Source: Pseudoselenomonas ruminis (lineage in GTDB: Bacteria; Bacillota; Negativicutes; Selenomonadales; Selenomonadaceae). Taken from it: a DNA stretch of 64,000 bases. The stretch spans positions 1 through 64,000 of the forward strand of contig NZ_VTOY01000009.1 of the NCBI RefSeq assembly GCF_008271295.1. The letters are read 5' to 3'. The notes under the pieces were generated by a model. The model saw nothing but the letters and a program-made list of their open reading frames with translations, had not been told where the DNA came from and ran no database searches. Shown here piece by piece: positions 26,006-34,471 of this stretch. Numbering within the stretch: position 1 is the first letter of the stretch; every line of letters begins with the position of its first letter. A program made the position numbers and the translations under genes.

Positions 26006-26557
26006 ATGGCTGATAGATTTTATGAATTAACGGTAGCGGGCTGCAAACGCTCCCTGCCAATCCTGAACGTCACGGATAAACTGGCCATTGCCGGCTTCAT
26101 CATGCTCGGCGACCAGGAGCTCACGCTCGCCTGTGCCAAAGCGCTGGCCAAAAAAGTTCCGCCCGAAACGGATGTTATCCTGACGGCAGAGACGAAGGGT
26201 ATCCCCCTTGCCGCCGACCTTGCGCGCGAACTTTCCATGCCGCGCTACATCGTCGCCCGCAAATCGGTCAAAGCGTATATGGAAAATGCCATCTGGGTGG
26301 AAGATATCTCCATCACGACCAAAGGCGTCCAGAACCTTTGCCTTGACGGCGTCGATGTCGACCGTCTCAAGGGCAAAAACGTCCTGCTGCTCGACGATGT
26401 CATCAGCACGGGCGGTTCCATGAAGGCACTGACGGAGCTTACCGAAAAAGCCGGTGGCAAAGTCATCGGCCAGGCCTGTGTACTCGCCGAAGGTGACGCC
26501 GCCAACCGCGACGATATCATCTTCCTCGAGCCGCTGCCGTTATTTGATGCAGAATAA
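26006..26557 (+). CDS. apt: Adenine phosphoribosyltransferase-type protein
   Basis: A 183-residue type I phosphoribosyltransferase. The PRPP-binding motif VLLLDDVISTGGS is at about residues 124-136, and the earlier AETKGIPLAADLARELSMP and YIVARKSVKAY match Apt/Xpt-type proteins. It converts a purine base plus PRPP to the nucleotide. Apt is the nearest common annotation but the base preference is not proven by sequence. Monocistronic, with its own promoter and terminator. Confidence 0.8.
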   Translation: MADRFYELTVAGCKRSLPILNVTDKLAIAGFIMLGDQELTLACAKALAKKVPPETDVILTAETKGIPLAADLARELSMPRYIVARKSVKAYMENAIWVEDISITTKGVQNLCLDGVDVDRLKGKNVLLLDDVISTGGSMKALTELTEKAGGKVIGQACVLAEGDAANRDDIIFLEPLPLFDAE

Positions 26558-26558
26558 T

Positions 26559-26618
26559 AAAATCGGATAAAAAGAAGCCGCAAGGAGAAATCCCTGCGGC
26601 TTCTTTTTATCCGATTTT
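26559..26618. terminator. Bidirectional terminator, 24-bp perfect stem
   Basis: The 24 bases at 26559-26582 pair perfectly with 26595-26618 around a 12-base loop; A- and T-rich stem ends supply U-runs on both strands. It ends both apt and the convergent outer-membrane protein gene. Confidence 0.9.
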
Positions 26619-26622
26619 ACAA

Positions 26623-27123
26623 TCAGAACTTAACCGTTACACCAGCGCCAACGCCATTTTCGCGTTTGCCGTATTCCGGTTTGAAGTTGTGATAATTGAC
26701 GTTGACATCAACATTGAACAGCAGGTTCTTGTTGACCCCAACCGTCGTCTCATTGAAGTCTTTGCCAGCAATGTAGGAAGCATAAGCCTCAAAGCCGAGA
26801 ACTTTCGGCGTGCTTACAGCCACACCGCCAAAAGCCTGGTCTTTATCGCCCGGCAGATTCCAGCGATAACCGCCAATCATCTTGACCTCAGAACCAACGA
26901 TATCATACTGGAGATAAACATCTCTATGGTCACCATACTGGTCGCGGTCTGCATACTGATAGCCTACCGTCATCTTATTCGTCACTTTGTGCTCGATGTA
27001 GGACTCATTCGTGCCTACACCAATAGCCGTCTCATTGGCAGCCATCTGGTTGATTGGAGCAGCCATAACCGCAGCGGAGCTCATCATCAGAGCGCCGAGA
27101 GTCAGCAGAGCTGTCTTTTTCAT
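26623..27123 (-). CDS. Outer membrane beta-barrel-like protein
   Basis: A 166-residue protein with a signal peptide (MKKTALLTLGALMMSSAAVMA) followed by alternating amphipathic strands (YIEHKVTNKMTVGYQYADR; VDVNVNYHNFKPEY) and a final phenylalanine (GVGAGVTVKF), the signature recognised by the BAM machinery. Size fits an eight-stranded barrel. Presence of such a protein agrees with a diderm Firmicute. AGGAGGG precedes the ATG. Function unknown. Confidence 0.8.
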   Translation of the reverse strand: MKKTALLTLGALMMSSAAVMAAPINQMAANETAIGVGTNESYIEHKVTNKMTVGYQYADRDQYGDHRDVYLQYDIVGSEVKMIGGYRWNLPGDKDQAFGGVAVSTPKVLGFEAYASYIAGKDFNETTVGVNKNLLFNVDVNVNYHNFKPEYGKRENGVGAGVTVKF

Positions 27124-27217
27124 GGAAAAAATCCCTCCTAGAAAAATAAAACAAAAATACTCCTAATAGATTACTCGATTTCCCCGTATCTGTCAAACCG
27201 CATTTCCCCCATTGCCC

Positions 27218-27916
27218 TCAAGGCTGGCGAAGGGTGTCGTAAAGCTCCACCATCTCGCGGATCCACTTGAGTTCCTTGGCGCTCAAATCATGCCGGCGCT
27301 GCTTGCCGCCGGTCTTATAGTAAACGATATACGCAGAATCCGACTGCGCAATGCGGCGGTATGCCTCAAGGGTCTTTTTATCCGCATTCATCACATAATT
27401 CTCCGCCAGCCAGGACGCGTCCGAAGCCATGTGCTTGTGCAGTTTGGCGGGGTCAAGCACCAGCGTCGTAACCTGCCCGCCAGCATGAATATCCAGCCGG
27501 TCGCCAAATATCCAGCCCGTCTGCTCGGAGTCCGTGATGTCATAGAAATAATAAATGTCGTTTTTGAATACGCAGACGCCATTCCGCTCGGCTACAAACG
27601 GACGCAGATACACGCCGCTGGGTGGTTTAACCGGCCAGGGGTGCTTATAATAATCCACGCCGCCGCGCGTCTCTATCTCCATCGAATCAGACTGTTTCCG
27701 CGCTTTTTCCGGCTTTGCCGCCTCTTCTTTTGGCTTTTCCTTGGCAGCCGTCTCCTGCGCGGCCTTGCGCTCCGCCGCTTCCTCCTGAGCCTCCTGCTCA
27801 ATCCTTGCCTGCCGCGCGTCATGTTGGATGCTGTAAGCATAATACGCCGCCCCGCCCATGACCATGATAAGCAAATAGAGAATGACCGCTGCTATGATAA
27901 TCTGTGACTTTTTCAA
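27218..27916 (-). CDS. Membrane-anchored hypothetical protein
   Basis: A 232-residue protein with a TTG start (27914-27916; AAGGAAGCAGG upstream). Residues 5-28 form one membrane segment. Residues 32-78 are an Ala/Glu/Lys-rich, probably coiled, spacer. The C-terminal 150 residues form a soluble extracytoplasmic domain containing GVCVFKNDIYYFYDITDSEQTGWIFGDRLDI. No known domain recognised. It reads in the same direction as the OMP gene 94 bases downstream. Confidence 0.7.
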   Translation of the reverse strand: MKKSQIIIAAVILYLLIMVMGGAAYYAYSIQHDARQARIEQEAQEEAAERKAAQETAAKEKPKEEAAKPEKARKQSDSMEIETRGGVDYYKHPWPVKPPSGVYLRPFVAERNGVCVFKNDIYYFYDITDSEQTGWIFGDRLDIHAGGQVTTLVLDPAKLHKHMASDASWLAENYVMNADKKTLEAYRRIAQSDSAYIVYYKTGGKQRRHDLSAKELKWIREMVELYDTLRQP

Positions 27917-28000
27917 CCTGCTTCCTTCCCTAATTCAAATTCTTTTCCCTGCGAAGGTTCTGCAAAACTTCCATCATTCCCTGCCAGCAATTGTCGTTCT

Positions 28001-28037
28001 ACGCAAAAAGGACATGACAAACTGTCATGCCCTTTTA
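28001..28037 (-). terminator. Terminator of the HU gene
   Basis: Minus strand AAAAGGGCATGACA, short loop, TGTCATGTCCTTTTT. Closes the HU gene 16 bases after its stop. Confidence 0.85.
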
Positions 28038-28052
28038 GTTACTAATCAAAAA

Positions 28053-28325
28053 TTAGTATTTAACGCTGGATTTGAATGCCAGGCTATCGCTAGCAGCGAT
28101 TTCAATCGTAGCACCCGTCTGCGGGTTACGGCCCTGACGTGCGTTGCGATGAGCTTTTTTGAACGTACCGAAACCGATGAGACGGATTTCAGCGTCAGCC
28201 TTAACGCTCTCTTTAACCGTTTCGAGCAGTGCATCAACAACAGCCTTCGTATCTTTCTTGGAAACGCCAGCTGCTTCTGCAACTTTATCTACCAGTGCGG
28301 ATTTGCTAAGTACTTCTTTTGCCAT
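28053..28325 (-). CDS. hup: HU family DNA-binding protein
   Basis: A 90-residue HU protein. Helical base MAKEVLSKSALVDKVAEAAG, the beta-saddle IRLIGFGTFKKAHRNARQGRNPQTG with the HU/IHF signature GFGxFxxxxRxARxGRNPxTG, and the tail FKSSVKY. It bends and compacts DNA as a dimer. The ATG at 28325 is chosen because AAAGGGG lies upstream and family length is 90. Single gene with its own terminator. Confidence 0.96.
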   Translation of the reverse strand: MAKEVLSKSALVDKVAEAAGVSKKDTKAVVDALLETVKESVKADAEIRLIGFGTFKKAHRNARQGRNPQTGATIEIAASDSLAFKSSVKY

Positions 28326-28415
28326 AGTGAGTTTGTCCCCTTTCACTTTAATAACAAGCGTATTATAGCGAATTATCTTGTAATAGTCAATTATTTTTCT
28401 AAAATTCGTCAGATT

Positions 28416-28628
28416 TCAGCCCATAGCCGTGCGTTCCGCCGCTGCCACAGCATCATTCAAAGCCGCCTCATAGCCAGCCTCAAATCCATCCTGCTCGCAG
28501 CTCTGTCCATAGTCCCGCAGCATATCCAGCACATCCTGCAATTGGTCATCGGTCCAATGGCTCATGGCGCACATCGTCCCCAGTTTATCGATGCAGGCAA
28601 GTTCCTTTCCCTGTGTAGTTACCGTCAT
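28416..28628 (-). CDS. Small hypothetical protein
   Basis: A 70-residue acidic protein (GTMCAMSHWTDDQLQDVLDM...GYEAALNDAVAAAERTAMG). The ATG at 28628 has AAAGGAG 7 bases upstream. Largely helical by composition, no family recognised, no signal peptide. Its codon use matches the GC-rich core, so it is probably a real gene. Confidence 0.65.
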   Translation of the reverse strand: MTVTTQGKELACIDKLGTMCAMSHWTDDQLQDVLDMLRDYGQSCEQDGFEAGYEAALNDAVAAAERTAMG

Positions 28629-28839
28629 CACAAATCTCCTTTATTCACTTCTTTTTCCAGCAGCTTTACCCCTAAAGCTGACACATTCAACACACCAAAA
28701 GTATAGCATGATAAAATAGCAAGAAAAAGTCTTGACATTTGCTTTGCCGAATTTATTTACTCTCCCCCAAAATTATGTTATCATGAAAAACAAATGAAAA
28801 TACGGTTTTCACAGCTGAGACTGTAAGAGGAAAAACATT

Positions 28840-29829
28840 ATGAACCTTATGATTGAAGCCACTATATTTCTAACAATACTCGCACTCATTTTAACTGGAC
28901 TTCTCTATCGGGAGCATCGCCGCCGCATCAACCAATGGGATTTTTTCCTATGGATGAGCCGGACCGCTGGATTCTTTGTGTTCGACTACGACCCAATCAG
29001 CGACAAAATGCACCTTTCCCCCAGCTGTGCTTCGGTACTGCACCTGCCCGAAACCATCCAAGACTTCCGCACAGCGTCTAAGCGCTTGGATTCGCCCTTG
29101 GAAAAACTCGGCATTCATTTTCTCGTACAAGCTATCCAGAAAAATGACATCACGCAGGAGCTGTGCCTCACCTATGCCAACGACCGAACCTGCTTCTACC
29201 GCGTCAACAGTCATAAATTCTATGACAAAAACCACCTTGAGGTACGGCGCATTACCGGTTTTTTCTCGGACATCACCTCGCATACGGTAAAAGAGCAGCA
29301 GTTAAGGCAAAAAGCTGCCACCGACCAGCTGACGGGTGTCTACAACCGCGGTGCCATTCACGACCTTATCCGCATTGCGCTGAAAAAGGGCATCCCTGGC
29401 GCTTTCATCATGCTCGACATCGATTATTTTAAGACCATCAACGATTCATCCGGGCATCAGGCTGGCGACAAAGTCCTGCAACATGTTGTGCAGATTCTCC
29501 GCGAACACATCCGCCATACGGACATCATCGGGCGTATGGGCGGCGATGAATTCTGCCTCTACCTTCCCAACATCCCATCCAAAGACTACGCGCAAAAGCT
29601 CTGTGAACGAATCTGTGACACCATTCCCTCGTCCATCCACTACGGCACCGAGGACCATCCCGTCACCCTGAGCGTCGGCGGCACCATCACCCACCCCCAG
29701 GATACATTCACCAGCTTGTATTCCCGTGCCGACAACGCCCTCTACCAATCCAAACGCCAGGGCCGCAACAAAGTCACCATTGACGACTGCGGGCTTACGC
29801 CAAAGGTACACGACCAAAAAAACAACTGA
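28840..29829 (+). CDS. Membrane diguanylate cyclase (PAS-GGDEF)
   Basis: A 329-residue protein. One N-terminal membrane segment (about 5-22), a PAS-like sensor (about 40-150, ending in GFFSDITSHTVKEQQ), then a GGDEF domain (about 165-318) with DQLTGVYNR at its start and the active-site motif MGGDEF. The inhibitory I-site RxxD is present as RHTD five residues before GGDEF. It should make cyclic di-GMP from two GTP. AGAGG precedes the ATG. No cyclic di-GMP receptor is evident nearby. Confidence 0.95.
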   Translation: MNLMIEATIFLTILALILTGLLYREHRRRINQWDFFLWMSRTAGFFVFDYDPISDKMHLSPSCASVLHLPETIQDFRTASKRLDSPLEKLGIHFLVQAIQKNDITQELCLTYANDRTCFYRVNSHKFYDKNHLEVRRITGFFSDITSHTVKEQQLRQKAATDQLTGVYNRGAIHDLIRIALKKGIPGAFIMLDIDYFKTINDSSGHQAGDKVLQHVVQILREHIRHTDIIGRMGGDEFCLYLPNIPSKDYAQKLCERICDTIPSSIHYGTEDHPVTLSVGGTITHPQDTFTSLYSRADNALYQSKRQGRNKVTIDDCGLTPKVHDQKNN

Positions 29830-29927
29830 CACCAACAAAAAACAGTATCTCCTTTCAGTGGCTTACTCAAAAGGAATAACGGTTATATACAACAAATATA
29901 TACTAATAATTAGGGAGGAACATTTTT

Positions 29928-30527
29928 ATGAAAACATTACGTGTATTCCCCTTCTTATTTCTTTTGCTATGCCTATGGGTGAACGTAGCAATGGCCAAGT
30001 TTTACGTGCCCTTGAGTGATAGTTTAACAACGCAGGAGTTAATCCCAAAATACAATTCAAGGTGTGAGTACCTTCCAAAGCTCATGATATCTCCACATTA
30101 TCGTTATGAAGAAAATTATTTATTCCATAACGGTCCCAAGGACAGCCTACTAAAAATATACCATTCTATTAATAGTACCGAAGACCTTGCCTCAAGGGTA
30201 TGTATCGATGAAAATAACAAAATTGATTGCCTCATGGTATCCACAAAATTCCCCATTCACAGCGATTTTGACCTAGCCTTGATCACCGCCGATTTGTTAT
30301 TTCTGCTAAACGAATACCAAGATGCCGATAAAATTGACAATCTTGTCATCGCCTGTCGTGAAAGCATTCAATCGCAACAAGAAAAAGTGATATGGTCTGA
30401 AAACAACCAACGTTACTACGAGATAATCCCCTCTATGGTATCACCTACCGGAGCCTCTTTTCATGGAGCAGCAAATGGACGCAAAATCGCAGGATACACA
30501 ATAGTATTACAGGCATATATTGAATAA
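29928..30527 (+). CDS. Secreted hypothetical protein
   Basis: A 199-residue protein with a signal peptide (hydrophobic residues 5-22, cleavage likely after VAMA). The mature part has two Cys pairs candidates (CEY, CID, CLM, CRE). No family recognised. An AGGGAGG site precedes the ATG. Codon use is AT-rich, unlike the flanking core genes, and it opens the AT-rich block that runs to 33.3 kb. Confidence 0.7.
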   Translation: MKTLRVFPFLFLLLCLWVNVAMAKFYVPLSDSLTTQELIPKYNSRCEYLPKLMISPHYRYEENYLFHNGPKDSLLKIYHSINSTEDLASRVCIDENNKIDCLMVSTKFPIHSDFDLALITADLLFLLNEYQDADKIDNLVIACRESIQSQQEKVIWSENNQRYYEIIPSMVSPTGASFHGAANGRKIAGYTIVLQAYIE

Positions 30528-30807
30528 TACTCTGGCGGCCACTTTTTCCGCCTTCATTACCTTGCTAAATCCATTTTTGCCCCCCCACCTACGAATCCAT
30601 CCCTCAAAGCGCTGACAAGTCAAATTGACCGATAAACTGCGTACCTGCGTACCTGTGGGCGGGGCATTATAATAAGGGATGCCTCGATGCAAACCGAACA
30701 TACGAATAGTCCATTGTAACATTATCGTATCCAGAAAGATTTTCCGAAGATGTATCGAAATTAAGGTGTTATGAAAATTTATATAAAATTATGAGGAGGC
30801 TATTCAA
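30528..30807. other. Intergenic region, AT-rich, one palindrome
   Basis: No supported gene. It contains TGACAAGTCA at 30613-30622, a tandem GCGTACCT duplication near 30639-30654 and a TATAAT at about 30668. A promoter for the small frame at 30808 is not clear. Confidence 0.5.
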
Positions 30808-30876
30808 TTGAAGCTTAAAGGATTAACCACTGCTGCATGGCTCTACGACTTGTATCGGGATAGTGGCAAACGTTGA
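30808..30876 (+). CDS. Possible 22-residue peptide with TTG start
   Basis: AGGAGG (30794-30799) lies exactly 8 bases before a TTG at 30808, opening a 22-codon frame beginning MKLKGLTTAAWLYDLYR and ending in basic residues. A strong terminator follows at 30922-30954. The excellent ribosome site and matching terminator argue for a real short gene; no family is recognised. Confidence 0.45.
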   Translation: MKLKGLTTAAWLYDLYRDSGKR

Positions 30877-30921
30877 TCCTGCCTGAAATCTGGACTCGCC
30901 CACCAGAGGAAGACGCAAAAG

Positions 30922-30954
30922 CGCGCCATTGCTCTTGCAGCATGGCGCGTTTTT
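30922..30954 (+). terminator. Terminator after the small TTG frame
   Basis: CGCGCCAT (30922-30929) and ATGGCGCG (30942-30949) form a perfect 8-bp stem followed by TTTTT. Confidence 0.85.
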
Positions 30955-30979
30955 GTATCGGAGATAATATAGGAAAAAT

Positions 30980-31017
30980 AAAAGAGTCTTACGGGTTACC
31001 AGCCTGAAGACTCTTTT
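30980..31017. terminator. Second hairpin terminator
   Basis: AAAAGAGTCTT and AAGACTCTTTT, perfect 11-bp stem with A/T-rich outer ends giving U-runs on both strands. Confidence 0.75.
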
Positions 31018-31159
31018 ACCAATGTAATTTAGTGTTCTACATCATTTATTCCTTTTGTAGCTTTATTATACCATCTCCGTCCAGCACTGACAAGTCAATC
31101 CAGCTCAATACTAGCAAAAGCATATCGCGAACAGATTTTGTGGCGAAGGAGGTACTGCC

Positions 31160-31528
31160 ATGAAAAGAATAATTGTTTGTTTCATTTGTTTCGCTTTCTT
31201 TTCTACTGTTAGCTGTTATCACTCTACGGTAAATGCAGAACGCGTTTACTGCTCTACATCAGATAAAGGATTTGATTTTTTCATAGAAACTGATGAGCTT
31301 TTCGGAACAAGAAGCGGATTAACCTATGTCGGCGTATATACCAACAGAGGCGACCATTCGACTTGGTGTTTTCAATATTGGACTGGGGAATATATGTATC
31401 AAAATTGGCTGGGCGGCATAAATTCTTCTAATCAGCCTTCGCCATGGAGATATGTAAAGGATTACCCATTAGCCAACGATATATTATATGTCACACTGAA
31501 AGAAAAAACTAAACTTCGCGGCGAATAA
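31160..31528 (+). CDS. Small secreted hypothetical protein
   Basis: A 122-residue protein with a signal peptide (MKRIIVCFICFAFFSTVSC; a Cys at residue 19 could suit either lipidation or a disulfide). The mature part is rich in Tyr and Trp (STWCFQYWTGEYMYQNW). GAAGGAGG precedes the ATG. AT-rich. No family recognised. It is followed 30 bases later by another small secreted protein gene. Confidence 0.65.
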   Translation: MKRIIVCFICFAFFSTVSCYHSTVNAERVYCSTSDKGFDFFIETDELFGTRSGLTYVGVYTNRGDHSTWCFQYWTGEYMYQNWLGGINSSNQPSPWRYVKDYPLANDILYVTLKEKTKLRGE

Positions 31529-31558
31529 GGGGATAAACAGCAAAGGAGTGTATCTATT

Positions 31559-31984
31559 ATGAAAAAAATAACTGTTATTTTTTCAGCTTGTATTTTACTC
31601 TTATTAATGGCTACCTGCATTGCTGGCCCTTTTCCTAAACACTTAAACGGCGATAGTGATATTATTCAATTACAGCAAAATACTTATATCCGAAAAAGTA
31701 GTGTTAATGTAATAAAGTATGCACCCCCAGAATATACAATTTCCATTGAAGTTCTCGTAGGCGACTTTGACGGCAATATTACTAGTAAATATACAAGCAA
31801 ATTTTTCTATGAGTATGATAATAAAAATATGTATTATCGAGAAACAGGCGAATGGATTTATATTCACCCCACCAGCTTTGAAGCCGTAAATACCGAAATG
31901 CGAAGTATTGGTGAAATGGCGTTTTATTTGGCGTATGGCATAAGATTTTTTAACTGCCTGGATGATGAGGTATACAGCAGATAG
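31559..31984 (+). CDS. Small secreted hypothetical protein
   Basis: A 141-residue protein with a signal peptide (ITVIFSACILLLLMATCIAG). The mature part contains a beta-rich segment YTISIEVLVGDFDGNITSK and YYRETGEWIYIHPTSFEAV. Resembles short surface-type proteins of unknown function seen in Negativicutes, but no domain is identified. AAGGAG precedes the ATG; likely co-transcribed with the previous gene. Confidence 0.65.
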   Translation: MKKITVIFSACILLLLMATCIAGPFPKHLNGDSDIIQLQQNTYIRKSSVNVIKYAPPEYTISIEVLVGDFDGNITSKYTSKFFYEYDNKNMYYRETGEWIYIHPTSFEAVNTEMRSIGEMAFYLAYGIRFFNCLDDEVYSR

Positions 31985-32065
31985 CCCCCATCAACAGATA
32001 AATAATTATATGGTAACATTCTTAACCATCTGTTTTATCATCCGACTCACCACGCTATTCTTACG

Positions 32066-32107
32066 AATAAAAAGGCAGCCCGATTTATTCGAACTGCCTT
32101 TTTTATT
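32066..32107. terminator. Bidirectional terminator
   Basis: AATAAAAAGGCAG (32066-32078) pairs with CTGCCTTTTTTATT (32094-32107), with U-runs on both strands. Separates the plus-strand small genes from the minus-strand ones. Confidence 0.85.
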
Positions 32108-32111
32108 ATCC

Positions 32112-32684
32112 CTATCCCTCGAGATTATGTTTGCTATGGGTATACCAATACATATATGGCTTGTTACCATACATCACTTTGTATTTCGTCTTCCCCTTGT
32201 TCCATGCAACAACGTTCTCTTTAATATCCATTATAATCTGAGCACGCGGTTCCGATATAATAACCTCCCTTGACGGATAGTCTTTTATCGCTTTTCCTTG
32301 AGCATCAATATATCGTCCAACACAAGAAAAATAAACAGCAGGATATTTACCATTGTCTGTATCTTTATTAAAGACAAAAGTCCAACATTCTTCCCGATAT
32401 AAAATATTTTCCCCATCAATTTGGTTAGCTATATCATCTTCATTATAAACTTTAACATTTGGAATCAATCCATTACAAATCCCACCTTTTAAAGCATAAA
32501 AATCAAAATTATAACAAACCTCATTCACGGGAATTTCGATTCTTGACTCAACCCCATCAATATTAGCATGATAAACCTTCACGCCATTTGGACCATCTTC
32601 CGCTTTAATATCAGCCATGGCCATCGCCGTCATACCATTCAACAGCACTACCAGCATTAGGAGTATTATTTTTTTACCTAACAT
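32112..32684 (-). CDS. Secreted hypothetical protein
   Basis: A 190-residue protein with a signal peptide (IILLMLVVLLNGMTAMAMA). The mature domain begins IKAEDGPNGVKVYHANIDG and is beta-rich with four cysteines that could form disulfides. The C-terminal part has VVAWNKGKTKYKVMYGNKPYM. No family recognised. It lies 26 bases downstream of the 32711 gene, so the two probably form an operon. AT-rich. Confidence 0.65.
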   Translation of the reverse strand: MLGKKIILLMLVVLLNGMTAMAMADIKAEDGPNGVKVYHANIDGVESRIEIPVNEVCYNFDFYALKGGICNGLIPNVKVYNEDDIANQIDGENILYREECWTFVFNKDTDNGKYPAVYFSCVGRYIDAQGKAIKDYPSREVIISEPRAQIIMDIKENVVAWNKGKTKYKVMYGNKPYMYWYTHSKHNLEG

Positions 32685-32710
32685 AATAATTAATCCCTTT
32701 GATCGGATTC

Positions 32711-33262
32711 TTAATCAATGCTACCAGCATGTATCATAAACACATAACATTGTTCCTCAGGCATATAATGTCGACTGACTAGATATGCCCTGTTGTCCGC
32801 TTCAGGTTTAGCAAATACTTTGTTTGTTTTTCCTTGTACAAGCATCTTAGTTTGTGCTGCTATAATTTTTATATCCTTATCCCCTAGGACATCAGACACG
32901 GAACATATCATAGCATAAGGAACTAATTCCATCATTACTTGATTCATATTCTGCTTCGGAATCATTACCACATAATTAATCACTTTACCATCACCGCTAG
33001 GGCTTACCTCAACGCCGCCCAATACACGGTTCGATTCATTAAAACTTATATATTTACTCGAACTATTCCTAGCTTTACTAAAGCTTAACGAAATCTCACA
33101 TTTCGAACTTACCACCCCTACCATTCTATTGTATGATTTTATGATTTCAAACATATCCCGTGTATCATTGAGTGGCACTGGTACCGGACTGCATTCACCT
33201 CGTCCCCCAAAAGACATAGTTATCACGATTGCTACCGTCATTGCTGCTAATATTTTTTTCAT
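32711..33262 (-). CDS. Secreted hypothetical protein
   Basis: A 183-residue protein with a signal peptide (MKKILAAMTVAIVITMSFGG, then a Cys-Ser). ATG at 33262 chosen because GAGGTGATC lies just upstream and the signal peptide then starts at residue 1. The mature part contains KCEISLSFSKARNSSSKYIS and a methionine-rich segment MIPKQNMNQVMMELV. No family recognised. Upstream gene of a two-gene unit with 32112-32684. Confidence 0.65.
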   Translation of the reverse strand: MKKILAAMTVAIVITMSFGGRGECSPVPVPLNDTRDMFEIIKSYNRMVGVVSSKCEISLSFSKARNSSSKYISFNESNRVLGGVEVSPSGDGKVINYVVMIPKQNMNQVMMELVPYAMICSVSDVLGDKDIKIIAAQTKMLVQGKTNKVFAKPEADNRAYLVSRHYMPEEQCYVFMIHAGSID

Positions 33263-33496
33263 TCGATCACCTCTGGTTTTATTATTCTCCATCTTCTTTT
33301 TAATCCCTCCTTAACCGAATAATAAAACCAGAACTATAAAGAAACCGTTTTGTCTTTCTGGCTTTTATACAACTGCAATCACACCACATAAAGCCCCTCC
33401 CATGACTAAGGCCTGCTAGAACTATTCACTAGCGGAATCGATGAAGCCTCGAGAGGGAGACATTCATACAGACAAAAAAACAGTAACAAAAAAGAC

Positions 33497-33520
33497 CCCA
33501 CGAAAACATCGCGAGGCCTT
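33497..33520 (-). terminator. Terminator after tRNA-Leu
   Basis: Minus strand CCTCGCGA, short loop, TCGTGGGG (pairs using G-U), then TCTTTTTTG. Confidence 0.75.
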
Positions 33521-33531
33521 GATAGCACTAA

Positions 33532-33618
33532 TGGTGCCGGAAGCCGGACTTGAACCGGCACGTTGTTGCCAACGGCAGATTTTGAGTCTGCTGCGTCTGC
33601 CAATTCCGCCATTCCGGC
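33532..33618 (-). tRNA. tRNA-Leu (anticodon CAA)
   Basis: An 87-base class II tRNA. Minus strand: acceptor GCCGGAA with TTCCGGC, D arm with GGCAGACG, anticodon loop CTCAAAA giving CAA (reads UUG), a long variable arm (GTTGGCAACAAC), T-arm GGTTCAAGTCC and an encoded CCA end at 33532-33534. Its 3' end faces the AT-rich block at 29.9-33.3 kb. Confidence 0.97.
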
Positions 33619-33686
33619 AAAATGACTTTTAAACATGCGTCATCAACGAATACTAGTATAGCATTGAGTGTTTGATTTGTCAAACA

Positions 33687-34256
33687 CTATTTTTTATCTG
33701 GTTTATCCCAGCCCTTCGCCTGCACTTCTTCCCTTGTCTTTTGCTTAATCTGATCGCGGTATTGTTCTACTTCCAGACGAACAGCCTTTAAATCAGACTC
33801 ATTATAATAATACTCTCCACAGCGTTCATTATAATCCCTTGCCATTTTGTTGTACTCCAGGGCTCCCGTCTCATTTCGTTTGTTCACGCAGGCTTTTAAT
33901 TCATCGAGTTTGATGTCCATAAACGCCATCCAGCGAAGTTCTTCACGACTCCAAGTGCTCTTCTTACCTCTGGGGGGCTTGGTCATCTTTAGCGGCAAGC
34001 CCATCGCCTCTTGTTTCTGCCCGTCAGTCATTTCCTGCGCCGCTGAGGCATCAATATATTGGTAATACATCGGCTTGATTACATGAATCATAAGCAGGCT
34101 CAACATCAAACAAAATATTCCCTTGGCCAGGCCGCGCAAAATCTTTGAACCTCCTTGAGATTTCGCTGGCGCTTCCGACGCTTCCTCCTCCGTGGGCTTG
34201 ACCTTTAAGGCCAGCCGTGCCGCCTCCTGCTGAAGCTGTTCATTCTTATCATCCAT
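33687..34256 (-). CDS. Hypothetical membrane protein
   Basis: A 189-residue protein: acidic cytoplasmic N-terminus (1-36), one membrane segment (about 44-62, GIFCLMLSLLMIHVIKPMY), then a charged, mostly helical extracytoplasmic part ending in basic residues. Contains TKPPRGKKSTWSREELRWMA. No family recognised. AAGAGGG precedes the ATG. Confidence 0.65.
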   Translation of the reverse strand: MDDKNEQLQQEAARLALKVKPTEEEASEAPAKSQGGSKILRGLAKGIFCLMLSLLMIHVIKPMYYQYIDASAAQEMTDGQKQEAMGLPLKMTKPPRGKKSTWSREELRWMAFMDIKLDELKACVNKRNETGALEYNKMARDYNERCGEYYYNESDLKAVRLEVEQYRDQIKQKTREEVQAKGWDKPDKK

Positions 34257-34399
34257 TAAGCATCCCTCTTTCTGCTATTTTGTTACACAGACAACTGCCC
34301 TTTCCAGTCGTCAAAAAAATTCCTTTTACAGGGTAAACCGTAATTCTTAGATGCTTATGCACTTCTGCTAAAAATCTGATAAAAATATCGCCGCCAAGC

Positions 34400-34443
34400 A
34401 AAAAAGCCCGCATAAAACGGCCAAAGGACTGCTTTATGCGGGC
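34400..34443 (-). terminator. Terminator of the 34472 gene
   Basis: Minus strand GCCCGCATAAA, loop, TTTATGCGGGC, TTTTTT; perfect 11-bp stem. Confidence 0.88.
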
Positions 34444-34471
34444 ACTGCACTCCATCGGTTGATTTCAAATC

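Noticed and set aside
30639-30660. Tandem GCGTACCT duplication as an attachment site
   Set aside because: Too short, and no matching copy near tRNA-Leu was seen.
30507-30722. 71-codon minus-strand frame in the intergenic gap
   Set aside because: No ribosome site and it overlaps the end of the plus-strand secreted protein gene; peptide looks random.
34249-34455. 68-codon minus-strand frame after the 34472 gene
   Set aside because: It covers the terminator hairpin of the upstream gene and has no ribosome site or protein-like pattern.
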